From NCBI GenBank assembly GCA_945874855.1, contig CAMCIP010000084.1, positions 1 through 9,562 of the forward strand: 9,562 nucleotides of DNA, given 5' to 3'. The notes under the pieces were generated by a model. The model saw only the letters and a program-made list of their open reading frames with translations. It ran no database searches and was not told where the DNA came from. The position numbers and the translations under genes are program-made. Origin of the DNA: Brevundimonas vancanneytii (lineage in GTDB: Bacteria; Pseudomonadota; Alphaproteobacteria; Caulobacterales; Caulobacteraceae). Positions 6,045-9,562 of the stretch are shown here, piece by piece; within the stretch, counting starts at the first letter, position 1, and each line of letters starts with the position of its first letter.

Positions 6045-6352
6045 CGTCGTTCCTTTCATGGCCCGGGAGGCGGGGCGGACGCACACACGATGAAGACAAC
6101 GGGCCAGCCGCCGCCGGATCACTCCGTCGGAGGGGAAGTCCTGTCTTCAGACGCGGGAACGGATCACCAAACCTCTGGGCGCCCCGGCTGCAGGGCCGAG
6201 GTTCTGTCGCTAACGCAGTCGAGGCACGATCCGTCGCCGGACCCTCGACCAGTGCAGGGGACCTATCACAAAATCGCAAGAATTCAAAACCGGCGAGCCA
6301 TTGTGGCCTTGGCGGCGCAAAATCCGCGTCCGGAACCGCCTTCGCCCGGGAT
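6045..6352 (-). promoter_or_regulatory. 308-base region between fdxA and carD: candidate carD promoter and structured leader
   Basis: No gene is seen here on either strand. A candidate promoter in Caulobacter sigma-73 style reads TTGAATT (6281-6287), 13 bases, GATAGGTC (6260-6267), placing the transcription start near 6253 and giving a leader of about 210 bases. Within the leader, AACCTC (6170-6175) pairs with GAGGTT (6198-6203); TGAAGACA (6091-6098) pairs with TGTCTTCA (6142-6149); and CTCC-GTC-GGAG (6122-6132) is a small hairpin nested in the latter. CGGATCAC is directly repeated at 6115-6122 and 6160-6167. The stretch just after fdxA has only weak pairing, so read-through from fdxA into carD is possible. 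Confidence 0.4.
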
Positions 6353-6694
6353 TCAGGTCCCGCGGCCAGGCTTCTCGCTGAAATACTTCTCGAACTTGCC
6401 GGTCTCACGCTCGAACTGCTCACCGTCGGCGGGCGGCGTGCCCTTCAGGGTGATGTTCGGCCAGACCTTGGCGAAGTCGGCGTTGATCTTCAGCCATTTG
6501 CCGTCCGGCTCGTCCTCGGTGTCGGGCTTGATGGCATCGACGGGGCACTCCGGTTCGCAGACGCCGCAGTCGATGCACTCGTCCGGCGCGATGACCAGAA
6601 AGTTCTCGCCCTCATAGAAGCAGTCGACGGGACAGACCTCGACGCAGTCCATGAATTTGCAGCGTACGCAGGCGTCGGTGACGATGTAGGTCAT
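6353..6694 (-). CDS. fdxA: Ferredoxin FdxA, 7Fe-8S (3Fe-4S plus 4Fe-4S)
   Basis: A 113-residue cytoplasmic ferredoxin starting MTYIVTDACVRCKFMDCVEV. The nine cysteines (9, 12, 17, 21, 25, 40, 43, 46, 50) fall exactly one residue on from those of Azotobacter vinelandii ferredoxin I. By that homology C9, C17 and C50 hold the 3Fe-4S cluster, C21, C40, C43 and C46 hold the 4Fe-4S cluster, and C12 and C25 are non-ligands. The C-terminal extension (about 56-113) is typical of this type and wraps the cluster domain. It is a low-potential electron carrier; its partner enzyme is not known from the sequence. The Shine-Dalgarno is weak (AAGCTGA next to the ATG). It follows the S4 gene by 61 bases in the same direction, a pairing I recall as common in Caulobacterales and Rhizobiales. 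Confidence 0.96.
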   Translation of the reverse strand: MTYIVTDACVRCKFMDCVEVCPVDCFYEGENFLVIAPDECIDCGVCEPECPVDAIKPDTEDEPDGKWLKINADFAKVWPNITLKGTPPADGEQFERETGKFEKYFSEKPGRGT

Positions 6695-6730
6695 TCAGCT
6701 TGTGAGTTGGTTCTTCCGGGGCCCTGACGT

Positions 6731-6759
6731 TCGATGGCGGGCGGGGCGCGCCCTGTCAA
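6731..6759 (-). promoter_or_regulatory. Possible promoter for fdxA overlapping the end of the S4 gene
   Basis: A perfect TTGACA (6754-6759, minus strand) overlaps the S4 gene stop codon. CATCGA (6731-6736) follows after 17 bases, but it is a poor -10. It could give fdxA transcription independent of the upstream genes. The spacer contains the palindrome GGGCGCGCCC. Confidence 0.3.
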
Positions 6760-7061
6760 CCGGATGCGACGTCCCCGTCCTGCGACCCGATTGTCCGGTA
6801 CAGGGCCCGCGCGGCCTCGGGCGGGCCCCGGCGCTCACCTAGGGCCACGACCGTCACCTCCCGCAGCCGCCCGGACAGGGCGAACAGAAGCACATCGCCG
6901 ACGTGGACGGACCGGCTGGGCTTGTCGAGCCGGGTCTGAACGCCCGCATGGGTCAGGCGCACGGCCCCCGCCTCGACCATGCGGGCGGCCAGGGCGCGGG
7001 TCCGGGCGAAACGGGCCCGCCACAGCCAGACGTCGACGCGGCAGGCCCCCTCGACGGTCAC
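6756..7061 (-). CDS. S4 domain RNA-binding protein (HslR-like)
   Basis: A 101-residue protein made almost entirely of one S4 RNA-binding domain. Residues 8-60 contain the hallmark alpha-L pattern: RVDVWLWRARFARTRALA, then MVEAGAVRL, then a loop ending SVHVGDVLLF. The C-terminal part (about 62-101) is a short, arginine-rich extension. Relatives include E. coli HslR (Hsp15), which binds stalled 50S subunits carrying nascent chains; whether this one does so is inferred from family only. The open frame extends further upstream inside the MFS gene, but the GTG at 7061 is the likely start because it overlaps the MFS stop as GTGA, the usual arrangement for translational coupling, and leaves just seven residues before the domain. 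No strong Shine-Dalgarno is visible, which also fits coupling. Confidence 0.9.
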   Translation of the reverse strand: MTVEGACRVDVWLWRARFARTRALAARMVEAGAVRLTHAGVQTRLDKPSRSVHVGDVLLFALSGRLREVTVVALGERRGPPEAARALYRTIGSQDGDVASG

Positions 7062-8392
7062 CCGGCGGGCTCTGTGGTCGTGGTCGAGGCGCGATAGGCG
7101 GCCGAGAGCCGGCGATAGGGGGTCGAGTTGAACGCGATCACCGTGGCCGCCAGCCCGATCAGGCCCGCCACGGTGAAGACCAGGGCGATGCCCCGCGCCG
7201 GTCCGGTGCCGAACCATCCCCCGATCGCCTCGGCCCCGACGCCGTCAGTCATGAAGGGGATCACCACAAACTGGGTCAGCGGCCCGATCAGGAAGGCGGT
7301 CAGGGGCGACGCCGCCTGCTCCACCGACTGGGCAAAGCCGAAGACCCGTCCCTGACGCTCGAACGGCACCACCTTCTGCAGGGTGGTGTGCTCGGCCGCC
7401 TCGGCGAAGGGGCCCACGAACATCCAGATGAAGCAGCCGGCCGCCAGCAGCACGACGGACGGCTGGAGGGTGAACAGCGCCGCGGTCGACCAGGCGATCA
7501 GGTTGACGATCATCAGGGTGCGCAGGGGGTTCCCGCCCAGACCGGTCTTCGCAATGACGATCCCCGACAGGATGAAGGCGGTCGAGACCCCGCCCCACAG
7601 CAGACCCCACTGCTGGACCTTCATCATCGACAGGCCATAGGCGTCCATCAGCGCCATGAAGACGCCGCCCAGGAAGTTGTTGAAGGTGGCGAACAGGATC
7701 AGGGCAAACAGTCCGGGCACGGCGCCGACGACGAGAAGCGTGCCTCTCAGATCGACCCGGCGGCGTCCCGGCGTGCCGTCCCCATTGACCGACGCCGCCC
7801 GCGGGTCGGGCTCGTCCACCCGCACGAACCGCAGGTGCAGGAAGACGGCGGCTGTCAGGGCCAGGGCAAAGATCAGCGTGCCTCCCATGCCGCCCCAGGC
7901 CACCAGAAGGCCCGAGATGACCGAGGTGGTCAGAAAGCCGATCCCCGTGGCCATGCCGACCAGGCCGTTGGCCCTGTCGCGCCGGTCCTCGGGCACCAGG
8001 ACGGTGACGAGGGTCGGCAGGGCGATCGAGCGGACGTTGCCCGCGATCACTCCCCCCATCACCAGGCCGATGAAGATCCACAGGACCGGCGCCGACAGGG
8101 CCGTCAGCAGCGCCGGCGGCGTCAGCACCAGCAGCGCCAGGGCAGCCGAGTAGAAGGCGGCCGAGGCCAGGCTGGAGCCCAGCATGACCCGCTTCTTCAG
8201 ATTGTGGTCCACCAGACTGCCCAGCCAGAAGGCCAGACCCGCCGTCAGGACCAGATAGAGGCCCGCGATCATGCCGGTGGCGAACACCGACCGGGTCTCC
8301 AGGAAGACCCAGAAGGTCACGGCGAACCAGACGGTGAAATTGGTGACATTGGCCACCAGATTGTTCGCCAGAAGGTGATGGAACGGTCTCAT
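7058..8392 (-). CDS. Major facilitator superfamily transporter
   Basis: A 444-residue inner-membrane protein with about 12 hydrophobic segments in two halves, joined by a charged cytoplasmic loop (about 191-216, rich in D, R and G). The first-half loop GSLVDHNLKKRVML (58-71) matches MFS motif A between helices 2 and 3. VPEDRRDRANGLVGMATGIG (133-152) and its second-half counterpart VPFERQGRVFGFAQSVEQAA (342-361) are characteristic of the MFS_3 / enterobactin-exporter-like branch, so export of a small molecule is likelier than uptake. The substrate is unknown. The start is supported by GAGGG just before the ATG at 8392, though the spacing is short. The gene lies 55 bases after the helicase gene and overlaps the S4 gene by 4 bases, so it is probably co-transcribed with both. 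It is not an obvious functional partner of these RNA-related genes. Confidence 0.92.
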   Translation of the reverse strand: MRPFHHLLANNLVANVTNFTVWFAVTFWVFLETRSVFATGMIAGLYLVLTAGLAFWLGSLVDHNLKKRVMLGSSLASAAFYSAALALLVLTPPALLTALSAPVLWIFIGLVMGGVIAGNVRSIALPTLVTVLVPEDRRDRANGLVGMATGIGFLTTSVISGLLVAWGGMGGTLIFALALTAAVFLHLRFVRVDEPDPRAASVNGDGTPGRRRVDLRGTLLVVGAVPGLFALILFATFNNFLGGVFMALMDAYGLSMMKVQQWGLLWGGVSTAFILSGIVIAKTGLGGNPLRTLMIVNLIAWSTAALFTLQPSVVLLAAGCFIWMFVGPFAEAAEHTTLQKVVPFERQGRVFGFAQSVEQAASPLTAFLIGPLTQFVVIPFMTDGVGAEAIGGWFGTGPARGIALVFTVAGLIGLAATVIAFNSTPYRRLSAAYRASTTTTEPAG

Positions 8393-8447
8393 GCGCCCTC
8401 AAACCGCGCCGGTCGCACGGTGGCAAGGGGGGCCGTCTCCCTGTGCC

Positions 8448-9562
8448 TCACGCCTTGCGCCGGGGCCGACGTTTGCGGGCGGGCGGGGTCGCGGTCAGGG
8501 CCGCCAGCGCTGCGAACGGCGAGGCTTCGATCTTGCGGTCGACCCGGGCCGCCGGGCGCACCCGGGGCGGGCGCAGGGCCCGGGTCAGGGCCTCGGCCCG
8601 GGCCGCGTCAAGGCCCAGTTCGGCCAGGGCTGCATCGTCCAGCCGCCCCTGCCCCGCGGCCTTCAGCTCGGCCATCCGCTCCAGGGTCTCGACGGCCACG
8701 GTCAGGTCGCCGACGTGGCGCTGCCCCCGCGCCGACAGGGCGCGCGGGGCGGTCGGGTCGGTCTCGGCGCGCGCCCAGAAGGCCTGGGCCACGCCGCGGG
8801 CGCGGGGCTTCTGGTCGGCGGGCAGCCACAGCGAATGAGCCCCGACCCGCACCCCGAGACTGCGCAGGGCGCGGCGTTCGGCCTGGCTCAGGGCCTTCAG
8901 CTCGGCCTCCACGGCGCCGCGGGCGACCACCCCGCCCGCCTCGACCAGACGAAAGGCGAGGCCGCGGGTCAGGCCCTTCAGCGTCCCGCTCTCCAACACC
9001 CGGCGCAGGCGGCCCAGACCCCGCAAAGCCCGCCCCGCCTCCAGCGCCAGCCAGGCCTCAAGCCGGCGCCGGGCCCGCTCGCGCGCCGGCTCGGGACCCA
9101 GATCGCCCAGCAGGCGGACGCGGGGCTGGAAGGGGTCGTCGCCCGTCACCCGCGCCACGATCGCCCCGCGCCACAGCACAGCGCCGTCGGGCTGGACCCC
9201 GAAGGCGTCGTCGTCGTCGGCCGCCAGCCGGCCCAGTCGCCGCGCCACCGCCGGGCCCACGGCGCGGGCCGCGATCCGGCGCTGCACCGGCCCGGCCGCC
9301 GTCTCACGCTCCGGGGCGAAGCGCACCCCGTCCAGCCGGCCCAGCACCGCGCCCTCGACCGAGACCTCGCCGCCGTCCGAGACCTGCACCACCGTGTCGT
9401 CGGCCGTCTTCAGGGCGCGCATCAGGGCCGTGGTCTGGCGGTCGACGAAGCGGGCGGTCAGCCGGTCATGCAGGGCGTCGGACAGCCGGTCCTCCAGCGC
9501 CCGCGTCCGTTCGCGCCAGTGGGCCGCATTGTGCAGCCAGTCCGGCCGGGCGGCGACATAGG
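8448..9562 (-). CDS. Suv3-like superfamily 2 RNA helicase, C-terminal part (start lies beyond right edge)
   Basis: An open frame of 370 complete codons enters from the right edge and stops at 8448; the start and the whole ATPase core are outside the window. The visible part starts YVAARPDWLHNAAHWRERTR and contains LTARFVDRQTTALMR (about 35-49), a segment typical of alphaproteobacterial Suv3-like helicases. The module LGVRVGAHSLWLPADQKPRA (about 235-254) resembles the conserved Suv3 C-terminal 'GVRxGxxxxxxP...KP' region. The protein ends in a basic tail, KRRPRRKA, suited to RNA binding. Members unwind RNA in decay or ribosome maturation; the bacterial role is poorly defined. The assignment rests on the C-terminal region only. 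The composition is strongly Ala/Arg-rich, in keeping with the high GC content. The gene is upstream of the MFS, S4, fdxA and carD genes on the same strand. Confidence 0.85.
   Translation of the reverse strand, partial: YVAARPDWLHNAAHWRERTRALEDRLSDALHDRLTARFVDRQTTALMRALKTADDTVVQVSDGGEVSVEGAVLGRLDGVRFAPERETAAGPVQRRIAARAVGPAVARRLGRLAADDDDAFGVQPDGAVLWRGAIVARVTGDDPFQPRVRLLGDLGPEPARERARRRLEAWLALEAGRALRGLGRLRRVLESGTLKGLTRGLAFRLVEAGGVVARGAVEAELKALSQAERRALRSLGVRVGAHSLWLPADQKPRARGVAQAFWARAETDPTAPRALSARGQRHVGDLTVAVETLERMAELKAAGQGRLDDAALAELGLDAARAEALTRALRPPRVRPAARVDRKIEASPFAALAALTATPPARKRRPRRKA

Noticed and set aside
6320..6352. Possible terminator after fdxA
   Set aside because: ATCC/GGAT and CCGG/CCGG pairings before a TTTT run exist, but the stem is short and interrupted, so I do not call a terminator.
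5691..6617. Plus-strand open frame of 308 codons opposite carD and fdxA
   Set aside because: It covers the antisense of two well-identified genes and the gap between them; the composition is not protein-like and there is no ribosome binding site.
8393..8447. Regulatory element between helicase and MFS genes
   Set aside because: The 55-base gap has only short pairings (ACCG/CGGT) with no T tract or promoter-like hexamers.
1..9562. CRISPR array, insertion sequence, prophage, toxin-antitoxin or defence system
   Set aside because: No regularly spaced repeats, terminal inverted repeats, transposase, integrase or recognisable defence genes are present; the gene content is chromosomal housekeeping and accessory metabolism.

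Overview
The window is GC-rich DNA from an alphaproteobacterium, most likely Caulobacteraceae and probably Brevundimonas-like. This rests on the codon bias toward G/C, the order helicase / S4 protein / fdxA / carD, promoter candidates that fit the Caulobacter sigma-73 style, and recognisable protein families. The species assignment is an inference from memory of these families; no search was run. Nearly everything is on the minus strand; the one clear plus-strand gene encodes a small DUF3617-like exported protein.

Layout from left to right. (1) 1-287: 5' part of a small membrane protein gene running off the left edge, preceded by a compact array of repeated operator-like elements (301-373). 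(2) 375-3801: two tandem, homologous M1-family zinc metallopeptidases with signal peptides, 13 bases apart and probably co-transcribed, with a palindrome overlapping a possible -10 upstream (3871-3888). (3) 3917-4387: rpmB (ribosomal protein bL28) as a single-gene unit with its own promoter, a leader hairpin followed by a U-rich run, and a strong intrinsic terminator. (4) 4474-5307: a DUF3617-like secreted protein gene and, convergent with it, a conserved protein of unknown function. (5) 5441-9562: terminator, carD, a long structured carD leader, fdxA (7Fe ferredoxin), an S4 RNA-binding protein, an MFS transporter, and the 3' part of an Suv3-like helicase gene, all on the minus strand.

How the parts fit. 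Transcription on the right runs from the helicase leftward. The MFS gene overlaps the S4 gene by 4 bases (GTGA), and fdxA and carD follow with possible internal promoters. CarD (CdnL) is an RNA polymerase-binding activator of rRNA and growth genes, bL28 is part of the 50S subunit, and the helicase and S4 protein are RNA-binding, so much of the right half is growth and RNA housekeeping. The two M1 peptidases are exported enzymes probably used in periplasmic peptide breakdown.

I see no CRISPR array, phage, transposon, defence island or clearly new multi-gene system. The signals most worth following are regulatory: the repeated operator array at the left, the attenuator-like rpmB leader, the structured carD leader, and the near-identical DNA tract shared by the two peptidase genes.
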